Shown: piece by piece, positions 10,514 to 21,002 of the stretch
Position numbering within the stretch: position 1 is the first letter of the stretch
Layout: each line of letters starts with the position of its first letter
Assembly (NCBI RefSeq): GCF_026745355.1
Contig: NC_079203.1
Location: 44,186,081-44,250,080 of the forward strand
DNA: 64,000 nt
Direction of reading: 5' to 3'
Origin: Beta vulgaris subsp. vulgaris
Taxonomy: Eukaryota > Streptophyta > Magnoliopsida > Caryophyllales > Amaranthaceae
Notes under the pieces: generated by a model
What the model was told of the DNA's origin: nothing
The model's database searches: none
Seen by the model: the letters and a program-made list of their open reading frames with translations, nothing else
Position numbers and translations under genes: made by a program

Positions 10514-11578
10514 TAGGGGTGTTCATTTCCGATATCCGGAAATTTCAGATCGGAAAAGTGATCTTAATTCGATCTGAAAAATTTCGGATCAGGTCATTGG
10601 ATATCCGAAAACTAAAAAGAAGGAAATTTCAAAGGAAAAGTTCATAAAACAAGTTTCGAATCGGATATTTCGGATACCCGATGTTGAAACCGGATATTTG
10701 GATTACAAAAAATTTCAATGTTTCGGATATTTCGAATATCGAAAATGAAGAATGTCGATCAGTATCCCGACCTGAAAATTTGCGAATATCGGATCCGAAA
10801 TATCCAAAAACTAAAAAAGCGGATTGGATATCAAAATCCTTTACTGATTTACAGAATATCATTTATGAGATAGTCAAGCTTCCAAGGACAGGTGAACTTC
10901 TCTTGAAGGATACTAAAAAGGACTTGGTTATCGCCTTCAACCAAAAGGTGAGCAACATTGAAACTTTTGACAATGAGAAGACCTTATCGGATAGCACGAG
11001 CTTCAGCTATTAGAGGAGTGATAGGTCCAAATTTAAATGCACTTGTATTTAGGACCTTTGCAGTCGGGTTGCGTAGTATAATGCCCACAGTTGAGGAATT
11101 TTGCTTAGCTTACCAATCAAAGTTGAATTTGATAGTATTTGGCGGTGGTCGATACGGATGTTCATTTCGGATATCTGAAAATTTCTGATCGGGAAAACAT
11201 CGATCCGAATTCGATCAGAAAAATTTCGGATCGGGAATCCGAACTATTCGGGACATATCATCGGATATCTAGAAACTAAAAAAAAAAAAAGAAATTTTCA
11301 AAGAAGTTCATAAAACCAGTGTTGAGTCGGATATTCCGGATATCCAGTTTTGAAAACGAATATTCGGATTAGGTATTCGAAATATCCAGAAAAATCCAAA
11401 AAAATTCCATGTTTCGAATTTTACGGATATCCGAAAATGAAAAATGTTGATCAATATCCGACCCGAAAACTTTCGAATATCCGTTCTGAAAACTAATAAG
11501 CGGATCAAATATTCGAAAAATCCGGTCGATCGGCTCAATGATCTGATCAACCGGATCATATACTTATGGACACCCCTA
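10514..11578. mobile_element. Non-autonomous hAT-like element
   Basis: The element starts TAGGGGTGTTCAT and ends with the inverted ATGGACACCCCTA, a 13-bp TIR with one mismatch of hAT type. The flanking octamers GTGCTCGG and ATGATCGG match at 6 of 8 positions, consistent with an aged 8-bp target duplication. The outer parts are filled with GGATATCCG/CGGATAT and GATCGGA words in both orientations. The centre (about 10850-11140) is of different composition and may be a captured fragment. An inner copy of the left end starts near 11157. No transposase is seen. Confidence 0.65.
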
Positions 11579-11864
11579 ATGATCGGTTCCATCAAACACG
11601 AATATTTTGGGGTACATGTAAACTTGAAATGGGTTTTTAATAATTAAATCTTCTTTTGTTCTAATTTGTCTATCAATGATGTTATATTTTGCTCTATATA
11701 AATTTCTATTAATAGACAAATGATCCTTAGTACTTCATCTTTGAAGCCTTCAATTCAGATATTCAAATATAAAAAAGTAGGAAGTATAACGAATATAATG
11801 GAATTTAAAAGAAATACTTACTAGCTTTTCGAAGAATGAGGTAAAAAGTGAAAATTTCTAGTAA

Positions 11865-13091
11865 GGGTGCGTTCTATTCAACTTATTGGACCTGAACTTA
11901 TTGGAACTTATCTGAACTGAACTTATTGAACCTGAACTGAACTTATTGGAACTTATTAAACCTGATTGGACCTGATTCAACTTATTGGACCTGATTGAAC
12001 CTGATTGGAACTTATTGGACCTGATTGAACCTGATTGACCTTATTGGACCTTATTGGAACTTATTGACCCTGATTGAAACTTATTAGACCTTATTGGACC
12101 TGATTGAAACTTATTAGACCTTATTGAACCTGATTGAAACTTATTTGACCTTATTAGAAAAAAACATTGACCATGAATAAATAAATATTACCACTAACGT
12201 AAATACTACCCCTCAAAATTTTTTACGGAATAATAATTATTATAATTCGTCCTTTAAAAAATAATGATTATTAATTATCTCTTATGATAATTAATTTAAC
12301 AAAAAAATTACTATTTATATATTTGCCTATACATAACTTTCATCACTAATATATCTAATAGTGTTGTTTTAATTTCATAAAAACTAGTAGAAAATCAAAA
12401 ATTAATTTTGTAATTATAATAATTGTTATCTCTAGTTATTTAAAGATGAATTGCAAAATATTGTAATTATAATAATTATTATTATTATTGTTAACCTTAA
12501 TTATTTGACCATGATTATAATATTATTCAATAGAAATATGAATAATCAAATAATAGACAATAATACAAGTATAATACTATACATTGTGGTACTTTAATAA
12601 AAAATTCTAATAATAACATAATCAGCTAATAGTAATATGAATAATAAAATAATAGACATAATACAAATAACTAAATAAAATAATAGACATAATACAAATA
12701 AATAATAAAATAATAGACACTAATCAAGTATAATACTATATAATCATTGTGGTACTTTAATTAAAATTCTAATAATAACATAATCCGCTAATAGTGATAT
12801 GAAATTATGAATAACAAAATAGTGGACAGTAATACAAATGTTTATTAAACATCGACTATTTGGACCTTATTGGACCTTATTAGACCTTATTGGAACTTAT
12901 TGGACCTTATTAGACCTGATTGGAACTTATTGCACCTGATTGGAACTTATTGGACCTTATTAGACCTTATTGGAACTTATTGCACTTATTAGACCTTATT
13001 GCAACTTATCTCAACTTATCTGAACTTATCTGAACTTATCTGAACTTATTGGACCTGAAACTTAATTTTTTAAGTTGAACAGAACGCACCC
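11865..13091. mobile_element. PIF/Harbinger-like non-autonomous element, copy 1
   Basis: This 1227-bp element is bounded by 20-bp-class TIRs (GGGTGCGTTCTATTCAACTT at the left, the inverse at the right with one mismatch) and by 3-bp direct repeats TAA (11862-11864 and 13092-13094). Each end carries about 300 bp of subterminal repeats built from CTTATTGGAAC, CTGATTGGACC and CTTATTAGACC. The AT-rich core has no ORF. A homologous copy is at 37547-39147. The TIR and 3-bp TSD suggest PIF/Harbinger; the class is inferred from the ends only. Confidence 0.75.
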
Positions 13092-14410
13092 TAACTCTTC
13101 TTGGAAACCTTTTTTGGGATATTTTCTTAGGATAATGTCATGAAATATTGAGCAGAAAATCACATGTAATCGTCCACTTTCCACTATTTGACACGCGGTG
13201 GAGTACCAAAGATCAAGACAGATATGTACGGATGAGAGCATCAATCAGCTGCCACGTGGCCGGTTTTCAGCCATTAGATAATAATAGTACAGTAAATAAT
13301 TATTCTAGGACATTTAATTTTATTCTCCGTGATTTGAGAAATAATAATTTGGATTTTAATATCTTAAAAAAGTAGGGACAGATGGCAGTTGAGAAACAGT
13401 TGGATTTCAGTGACACCCAATGGCGGCGAACCATGTAGCAAAATCGGGAGACTCGAATATCGATGAATTGTTTCTAAATGAGGTGTCGTAGGCGTAAAGC
13501 ACTTGCGGCGTAATTTAGGGTTCGACTAACGTGCACACACGACATTCGAAAGATCTGGAAGAACTTCACTTCTTGTAACTTGTTCGTCGGATGATGGTTA
13601 GCGAGGTGGGTTGTGTAATTGTGTTTCAGCGGGGAATAAATTATTTTGTCAAAAGAAAAAAAAAGTGATTTTTTTTTTTCATTTCAAGATTTAACAATTA
13701 CATAGTCTCTCTGCCCCAATTAAATAATTTATTGTGTTTTTTTTAGATTTTATATTGTAGAAAACTTTAAAAATATAGTATAACATTAAAAAAAAAAAAA
13801 ATCAATTTTCTAGTGTTAATATTCAAATCCCATTTTTTTAGATTTATTTTTAGTTCATTTCAATTTATTTCGATTCAGTTTGATTTGATACAATTTAGTT
13901 TTTCTTTATTCAGTTCATTCCATTTAAATTCAGTTTGGTCCAAAAGAACTGGGAGTAAAAATTAACAGAATTAATATTAGAGACAGATGTACCATCATAC
14001 TATTAGATTCAATTGAACCTACATGATTTATGACTGTAGAGTTAAATTTATTCACTATTTTGTTATGATGTACTTTGAAATTTCACACAATTAGTAAAAG
14101 CTTGCAAGGGTGGAGTACCATTATTGGCAAATGTAAATATGTGGCTCTTGTTAATGGAGTTGGTTTGCTTAAACAGCCTTCATAGTAATTTGTTGGTGCA
14201 TTTCACTTGAAAAAATAATTTGTTTTTCCACATTTTAATTAGATAACCTTTTTCAGTGTGCATCTAATCGTTAACCCTCCAATATAATATTGATAATAAA
14301 TATTCTTAAAACACCAATTTACCTTTTTATAGTAGTATATCAATTATTATCAAGAGAAGTCTAAGATTAATAATTTTTATATTCATTCAATTATATTGAA
14401 GTATATATTG
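13092..14410. other. Intergenic DNA with a possible promoter fragment
   Basis: A perfect palindromic G-box GCCACGTGGC lies at 13251-13260. An ATG at 13420 opens only 23 codons before a stop. The segment to about 13640 has a more gene-like composition than its surroundings and may be a broken 5' end of a host gene, but I do not recognise a product. From 13640 to 14410 the DNA is AT-rich and featureless. Confidence 0.35.
13251..13260. promoter_or_regulatory. G-box palindrome GCCACGTGGC
   Basis: A perfect 10-bp palindrome containing CACGTG, the plant bZIP/bHLH binding core. It lies about 160 bp before the small ATG at 13420. Whether it drives anything is unknown. Confidence 0.4.
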
Positions 14411-14415
14411 AAATC

Positions 14416-14818
14416 TGTTTCTGTCTAGAAATTAAGGTTAATGATCTGTGCTGAACAAGTCCTTAAGTCCGAACAGGGCTGATTATCAGTTCACCGGAAA
14501 CCTGCAAAACACAGAAAAACTACCCCGGGGGTTGTTCCGGGATCTCCCCTCCGACGCTCAAGTCAGTTGATGATTGAGGTAGAGAGAGAGTCTAGAGTGA
14601 GAAACTCAAGTTAGTTAGGTGAGAATTCAATACCTTTGCATTGATGGGACAAGAGGTATTATAGTGGTGAGAATTTCTAGAAAGTGGTGTGCTGGACATG
14701 ACAGCTCACTTGGGATTGGCATTACCTTTTCAAAGGATGATTCTGGTGGGACCCATGGAGCTTAGGTGGTGGTGCCACATGGCATGATATTACTGGAGGG
14801 ATTTAATGGGCCCAAACA
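14416..14818 (-). repeat. 3' LTR of the Ty3/gypsy element
   Basis: A 403-bp LTR nearly identical to the one at 26469-26857. Differences are mainly indels, including about 12 extra bases around 14546-14558. One T is missing from the TATA box here (GGTATTATAG against GGTATTTATAG in the other copy). A purine-rich tract, seen on the minus strand just inside it (14819-14832), is the likely polypurine primer. Confidence 0.92.
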
Positions 14819-14942
14819 TTTAGCCCCACGCCAGGAAGGGGTAGAAGAGCCGTCCGACCGGGTGAAGCCCCTTGGTGGCGTACCTTCCTCTCATCTGACC
14901 GACCTCCAGATCAAAGGCCAGAGGGGGCCAGGTCGGGCATGC

Positions 14943-15190
14943 GCCGACCAGGTCTTCTCACAGTAGGATCTCTTGAACTGACCTTCGTGAAGGAGGATTA
15001 GAAGGAGACCAGGTCAGGATAGTGCCGACCAGGGTCCTTGACAACGGGGTCTCCTGAACTGACCTTCATGAAGGAGGATTAGAAGGGGACCAGGTCGGGA
15101 TAGTGCCGACCAGGGTCCTTGACAATGGGGTCTCCTGAACTGACCTTCATGAGGGAGGATTAGAAGGAGACCAGGTCGGGATAGTGCCGA
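14943..15190 (+). repeat. 81-bp tandem array (3 units)
   Basis: GCCGACCAGG starts units at 14943, 15024, 15105 and 15186, an exact 81-bp spacing. Shared words are GAACTGACCTTC and GAGGATTAGAAGG. It lies between the 3' LTR and the promoter of the antisense gene. Confidence 0.85.
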
Positions 15191-15360
15191 CCAGGGTCTT
15201 CGACAGGCAAACCGATTCGGTCGAGGACTAATGAACTTGACGGACCGACCGGGTTTTTGAGAAGAGGACCGGGTCGGCCGAGGGGCTAAAAAGCCTGCTT
15301 GCTGACCGACCAGGTCATCGAGGTACGAACCAGGTCGGCTGAGAGGTGGAGCCCCATGAT

Positions 15361-15785
15361 AGGCCGACCACGTCTTTGAAGAGGACCAGGTCGGCTAAGG
15401 GACTAAAAGCTCTTTGACTGACCGACCAGGTTGTTGAAGAGAGGACCAGGTCGGCTGAGGGGCTAAAAGCCCTTTGACTGACCGACCAGGTTGTTGAAGA
15501 GAGGACCAGGTCGGCTGAGGGGCTAAAAGCCCTTTGACTAACCGACCAGGTTGTTGAAGAGAGGACCAGGTCGGCTGAGGGGCTAAAAGCCCTTTGACTG
15601 ACCGACCAGGTTGTTGAAGAGAGGACCAGGTCGGCCGATGGGCTAAAAGCCCTTTGACTGACCGACCAGGTTGTTGAAGAGAGGACAAGGTCGGCTGAGG
15701 GGCTAAAAGCCCTTTGATTGACCGACCAGGTTGTTGAAGAGAGGACCAGGTCGGCTGAGGGGCTAAAAGCCCTTCGACTGACCGA
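15361..15785 (+). repeat. 60-bp tandem array (about 7 units)
   Basis: Six near-perfect 60-bp units begin at 15421, 15481, 15541, 15601, 15661 and 15721, preceded by a diverged unit from 15361. Each unit contains ACCGACCAGG near its start and AGGTCGGCTGAGG about 30 bp later. RCCGAC is therefore present once on each strand in nearly every unit. The array has an open frame on the minus strand only because the period is a multiple of three; it is not a gene. Confidence 0.92.
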
Positions 15786-16370
15786 CCAGGTTCTGGATTG
15801 ATGGGCGCTGCTCGGACAGAGGCTAACATGTCCCGAAGAGGCCGACCGGGTGCTCCCTAGCACTTAGTGAATTTGGCTAAGTGGAGGGGGCAAGCAGAGA
15901 CCTGGTCGGACAAAGGGTGAGGGAGCCCCAACTTGTCCGACCGGGTTCTGGATAGACGGGAGCTGCTCGGACAGGGGCTAACATGCCCTGGAGAGGCCGA
16001 CCAGGTGCTCCCTAGCACTTAGTGAATTTGGCTAAGTGAAGGGGGCAAGTAGAGACCTGGTCGGACAAAGGGTGAGGGAGCCCCAACATGACCGACCGGG
16101 TTCTGGATTGACGGGCGCTGCTCGGACTGGGGATAACATGCCCTGGAGAGGCCGACCGGGTGCTCCCTAGCACTTAGTGAATTTGGCCAAGTGGAGGGGG
16201 CCAGCAGAGACCTGGTCGGACAAAGAGTGAGGGAGGCCCAACTTGACCGACCGGGTTCTGGATTGACGGGCGCTGCTCGGACAGGGGCTAACATGCCCTG
16301 GAGAGGCCGACCAAGTGTTCCCTAGCACTCGGTGGGTTTGGCCGAGTGAAGTTAGGGATTCTTCTTATCC
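15782..16370 (+). repeat. 155-bp tandem array (about 3.7 units)
   Basis: Units start with CCGACC(A/G)GGTTCTGGAT at 15782, 15937, 16092 and 16247, exactly 155 bp apart. They share CTGCTCGGAC, GAGGCCGACC and CTCCCTAGCACTTAGTG. The last unit is partial. The array abuts the 60-bp array and shares the same CCGACC core, so the arrays probably grew from one ancestral motif. Confidence 0.9.
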
Positions 16371-16568
16371 GACCGGCATCCCCGAGGAGAATGCCTGTCA
16401 GGACCGAGGGTGTAGCTTTGAGCTGGAAACCAGTGGTTTACCACATGGCGTTTCTCAGCTGGGTAGTTGAGCTGGATGGGACTTTCTGGAAATTTTGACG
16501 TTTCATCTTCCCTGGGCCATGTGGAGGCATTTGATAGGTTTGTGAGGGGACGCGACCCGAGGCAAGCT

Positions 16569-16578
16569 TATATATAAG
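16569..16578 (+). promoter_or_regulatory. TATA box of the antisense gene
   Basis: TATATATAAG lies 199 bp before the ATG at 16777. A CT-rich leader (CTTTCTCTCTCTAAAAGC) typical of plant 5' UTRs follows. The orientation is opposite to the retrotransposon's own transcription. Confidence 0.6.
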
Positions 16579-16776
16579 TACGGAGAGGAGAGAGAAATCA
16601 TTTGTGCAAACTTCCTTCAACATTCTCAAACTTTCTCTCTCTAAAAGCTCTCACTTCTCTCTAAGTTTCCGAGCAGTTTCTCCGGTTTCTGTCGTCCGAC
16701 CAGGTACACTCTTGCTCTTTTAGTTTATTTCGCTTTCTTTTTAATAACCTCGGCCGACTCCCTTGTCCATACAATA

Positions 16777-19700
16777 ATGGGAGAATCGTCGGAGTCGGTG
16801 ACACCTCCGACCTCACCTCCCTACAATAGGTTCGAGGAGGTGAGGGGTATGAGAATAACGCTGGTGTCAACCCTAATAAGTTGCTCCGACCCTTAGGCCG
16901 TTCCCGACGCGGTTCCGCTCCCGTGCCCCTCATCGTCAGTGGAGGAAGAGGCCGAGGGCGCTATTCCCTTCCCTTGGGAAGTGTCCCTGGCCTTTTCTTC
17001 TAAAGCCAGTTACTTAGACAAATATGTTGATGATGGTGTAGTGAGGGTGACCATGTCGGATGGTGAAGAAGCGTCAACCTCGGGCCGACCAGAGTTTCCA
17101 GACCCGGATCCGAAGGGAGGACCTGGATCTAAGTTCCCTCTTCCTGCGTTGATGAAGGCAATCCTCGACGACCCGAGGGGGCAGGCTGCGAGGTTCCACA
17201 TTAGGGACCCCTATATGCTTGTCCGACCGGAAGCCTATCAAACTGTCCTCACTCCTCCTCCGGGCTGCACCGCCGTGTATTATAAGTCTATGGAGATGGG
17301 GCTCCGGTTTCCGCTGACTTCATTTGTAAAGGACCTCCTCAATGCTTATAACCTGTGCATAAGTCAGATCTCTCCGAACTCCTGGGAAGGGATTATTGCA
17401 GTTCAGACAATATGCGCCATGCTGAGCGTCCGACCAACCATTACCTTATGGCGCAACATGTTTAAGCTGGTCGAGATGTCGGCTGGGGATAATGGCCCAG
17501 GCTGGTGGTATTTTCAAGCCCGACAGGGCTACAAGGTGGTGCTTGACTTTCCCACTTCTCAGAAAGGGTTCAGGAGAGAATTTGCTTTCGTCTTTTTCGG
17601 AGGGGACTGGGGGATCCCCACAGTCCGACCGGATGTCGAAGCCAACCACGAGCTTAACTTCAGGGTTCCGGAGATGTCCGAGGAGGAAGCCATTGCGGCT
17701 ATTTATCTACAAACCGAGGCCCAAATTGTTCAAGGAGGGGAGGTTTATGTAGCCAGCAATTGGATTCCGAGCTGCCGCCTATTCAAGAGCGAACACTTGT
17801 TATCTGCGGTCGGGCTAAGCCGGACATTTCCCCGGGGTAATCGACCGAGGGGGTTGTTTAACTTGTTTTTTTTTTTTTTTTTGCACTTGCAATTTCTCAT
17901 ACTTGGTTCTTTTTGCAGCTTGCTCTTTGACACGTCTCCTCGAATCCGATCCCGAAATGGCTGAGAAGTTGAATTACGCAGCAATGAGGGCGGCCCAGCT
18001 CAAGGCTGAGTTGAAGGCGAAGAAGATCGGAATTCCCAAGTCTCCGAAGGTATGTCCTTTTTGCTAGTTCCGAGCTGGCCTTGATATTTTTGCTAGTTCC
18101 GAGCTGACCTTTATATTTTGCAGGATCCATCGAAGCCTAAGACTTCTAAGAAGAGGAAGGAGCGGGATCCGCAGAAGGTGGCCAAGACCGAGAAGGCATT
18201 GGCCAAGGCCCAGGTCGAGAAGACCAAAAAAGCTAAGTCTGTTGAGGTCAACATCCCCCGTCCGGAGGAAGGGGTCGAGAAGTCCGAGGGGACTCATATC
18301 TCGGTGCACTCGGAGGACTTCCGCCCTGTGAAGAGTCCTCAGTACACCCCGGCCACTCCTCGCGGACCCCACGATGATCCCGAGGAGCTTAGCCTCGCCT
18401 TAGCTAGGCCTTTTGCCGAGTTGGATGTTCACGGGCTCGACACCCGTTGGACCAACGCTGTCGAGTGCCTCAATGGCGCTGCTGATCGGGAGTATATCGC
18501 TTCGACTAGCGGCCCAGAAGAGACGAACGATCTGTTCCGCAGCTGGGCTGAGGTGAGCTCCATTCTTATCAATTTTGTGGGTTTTCGCTTAAGTTTTACA
18601 CTGACCGTTTGTTTTTGATTCAGTTCTCCGCTCGGTTGGTCAATGTGGCCAGGAACAAGGTCCACCTGGCCGAGAAGGTGTCTGACCTGGAAGCTAAGGG
18701 CAAAAAACACTTCACCGCGCTCCATGCTGCCGAGCAAGCTCAAAGGGTAGCCGAGGCGGATCTTGCCAACGCGAAGCGCTGCATCGCTCGCGACCAGGAC
18801 GACTTTAAGGCCGAGCGGGCCCAGTGGGATGTGACTAAGCAAAAGCTGATCAAGGAGAAGGATGAGGCCGTGATCGCCAAGGTGGCTGCTGAAGCCCAAG
18901 TTGCGGAGGCGCAAAACAAAATAACTGAGCTGCAATTCCGACTTGCCGAACTGGAAAAGTCCCCTAAGTCCGAAGACGAGTGGTTCGTAGGCTGGAAGAA
19001 GACCAAGGCCTGTGAATTGTTTGTCAATGAGGTCGGCGCGACTAGGGGTGCTTATCGAGCGAGCCGAGCCCGAATAGCACTGGGCTCGGCTCGAGCTCGT
19101 TTATAATTTCCCAGGCTCGGCTCGGCTCGTGAGCTCGCCGAGCTTGGGAGAGCCGAGCTCGAGCTCGGCTCGTGATGGAAATTTGGGGCTCGAGCTCGGC
19201 TCGCGAGCTCGTTTAGGCTCGGCTCGCGAGCTCGTTTAGGCTCGCCTCGCGAGCTCGCTTAGGCTCGGCTAGCGAGCTCGCTTAGGCTCGACTAATGAGC
19301 TAGGCTTGGCTCGAAGTAGGTGAGCTTGTTCACTCACCCATCATATGCTTTTATAACTTGATTTCCCTCTTAGCATTGCTAAGATTTCAATGTGGGACTT
19401 CATGGTTTGTTAAAGAAAAACAAACTCACTATCCCCATTTCAATGAGGAACTTTATGTTTTGTTTAAGATAAACAAACTCATTCTACATATGCTTATATA
19501 ACTTGGAATCCCTCTTTAGCATTGCTAAAATTTCAATGTGGGACTCCATGTTTTGTTAAGAAAACAAAGTCATTATACCCTTGTTTTGTTTACATATGCT
19601 TTTATAACTTGGAATCCCTCCTAGCATTGTTAAAATTTCAATGTGGGACTCCATGTTTTGCTAAAGAAAAAATTATCAAATATTTTAAGGATTAAATAAT

Positions 19701-20534
19701 CAACTATTTAAAATTATACTTCATTCCCTCTATGAAGAAAATAAAGTATAGTTTTTGTTTCCCAACCAAGGAGATAAAAATTAAACTTTAAGTTGAAGTA
19801 AGGAATAGTAGCTATTTATAAAGAAAATAAGGTTGATCCTTGTTTTCTTAACCAATGTGGGACTTTAGTGCCTAGTGGAGAGAGGTGAAGTTGGATCACA
19901 AATTAAAATATATAATTTGTAATCTAAATTAAAATATAAATTAGTATTAAATTTTTAATATAAAATATTTTTTTAATAAGAATATTTTTTTTAATATAAA
20001 ATAATAAACGAGCTGCTCACGAGCTTTACGAGCCGAGCTTTGCCTAGCTCGGCTCGGCTCGTTTAAGTCTCGAGCCGAGCCCGAGCTCGAGCCGAGCTTC
20101 AACGAGCCGAGCTTTGACCGAGCTTTGACCGAGCCGAGCCCGAGCTGCTCGCGAGCTTGTCAGGCTCATTATCACCCCTAGGCGCGACCGCCCAGAAGAT
20201 GGGGGTTGATGACGCCCTCAAGCGGATGAAGGCGGCCTTGGAGAGATCGCATCCTTCTCTTCCTTGGTCCGAGGTCATGGGGAGCTATGAAGCCCTTCTG
20301 AAGGAGGAGGATCAGGCCATTCTCTCTGAGCTGCACATCGCCCTTTCGGATGATGATGATGATGATGATGATGTGGAGGAGGTTGCTGAGGATGATCAGG
20401 GCCAAGGGGTGGCCAGGTCTGAGGAGCATCATGGGAGTACCAATGATCAGACCGACCCCCTGCAGCTTAGGCTTCCATTATGTTGTATTTTTATTTCCTT
20501 TTTGCTCTTTACCTTGGTAGTACCAAGGTTTTAG
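16777..20534 (+). CDS. Antisense retrotransposon gene (gypsy-type transposon protein), five exons, broken by a hAT insertion
   Basis: The gene runs opposite to pol. Proposed exons are 16777-16846, 16940-17836, 17919-18049, 18124-18552 and 18624-20534. The four introns of 71-93 bp all have GT..AG ends (donors GTATGAG, GTAATC, GTATGT, GTGAGC), and reading phase is kept at every junction. Exon 2 (about 300 residues) has the features of the plant 'putative gypsy type transposon' domain (Pfam Transposase_28 type), including a conserved W/F-rich core such as GWWYFQAR and FVFFGGDWG. Exon 4 is Lys/Glu-rich. Exon 5 is a long coiled coil of about 140 residues followed by an acidic tail with eight Asp in a row. 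A hAT element (19043-20180) splits exon 5 with an 8-bp duplication, so the present copy is probably truncated. Such antisense ORFs are known in Tat-lineage elements (for example Grande). The molecular function is unknown. Domain assignment is from memory of the family. Confidence 0.75.
19043..20180. mobile_element. Non-autonomous hAT element nested in the antisense gene
   Basis: This 1138-bp element has the terminal inverted repeat TAGGGGTG / CACCCCTA and a perfect 8-bp target duplication GGCGCGAC (19035-19042 and 20181-20188). These features define hAT. The ends are GC-rich arrays of GAGCTCGGCTCG-like words in both orientations (19060-19320, 20010-20165). The AT-rich middle has three to four units containing TTTCAATGTGGGACT, spaced about 100 bp apart. 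No transposase is present. It interrupts exon 5 of the antisense gene and is younger than the retrotransposon. Confidence 0.93.
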
Positions 20535-21002
20535 GATGTAATATTTTTCTAACTTCAATGAAAGTCTTCTTTTTATTTTATCCGAGCACCTTTTATGTTT
20601 GTCAATTGCAATTTGCTTCAAGTATTGTTTCTCGAACTGGTTAAGTTTTGCCTGATAGCTGGTCGGATTTAACTCGAACAACTCGATTGAAACTGGTTAA
20701 GTTTCGAAGATATAGTTGGTTCGGTTAAATTCGATAATGAAAACTGGCTTAAGTTTAATTGAACGAACAAATGACTGGTTAAGTCTTTTTTATAACTTGA
20801 AAATTGACTGGTTAAGTCTTACAATTTCGACCTGGACTGATCCGAGTGACTCATGCCATACCCGGCCAGTATCTCAGCTATGTGCCCCTAATTGCAATTG
20901 ACTATACATAGTATTTCTTTAGATTGTCCAGATTCCATGGCCGAGCAAGTGGTATGCCCTCAGGGTTCTCGAGCTGGAATGTACCAGGCTTGATTACTTT
21001 GG

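Noticed and set aside
13420..13491. First exon of a GATA-type transcription factor
   Set aside because: A 23-codon frame with a vague resemblance (IDELFLNE) after a G-box. Too short and without the zinc finger; kept only as a possible broken gene start.
15315..15863. 182- and 144-codon minus-strand frames with WSVSQRAFSPSADLVLSS-type repeats
   Set aside because: They arise from the 60-bp tandem array, whose period is a multiple of three. No start context, no known domain and no conserved codon pattern; treated as repeat only.
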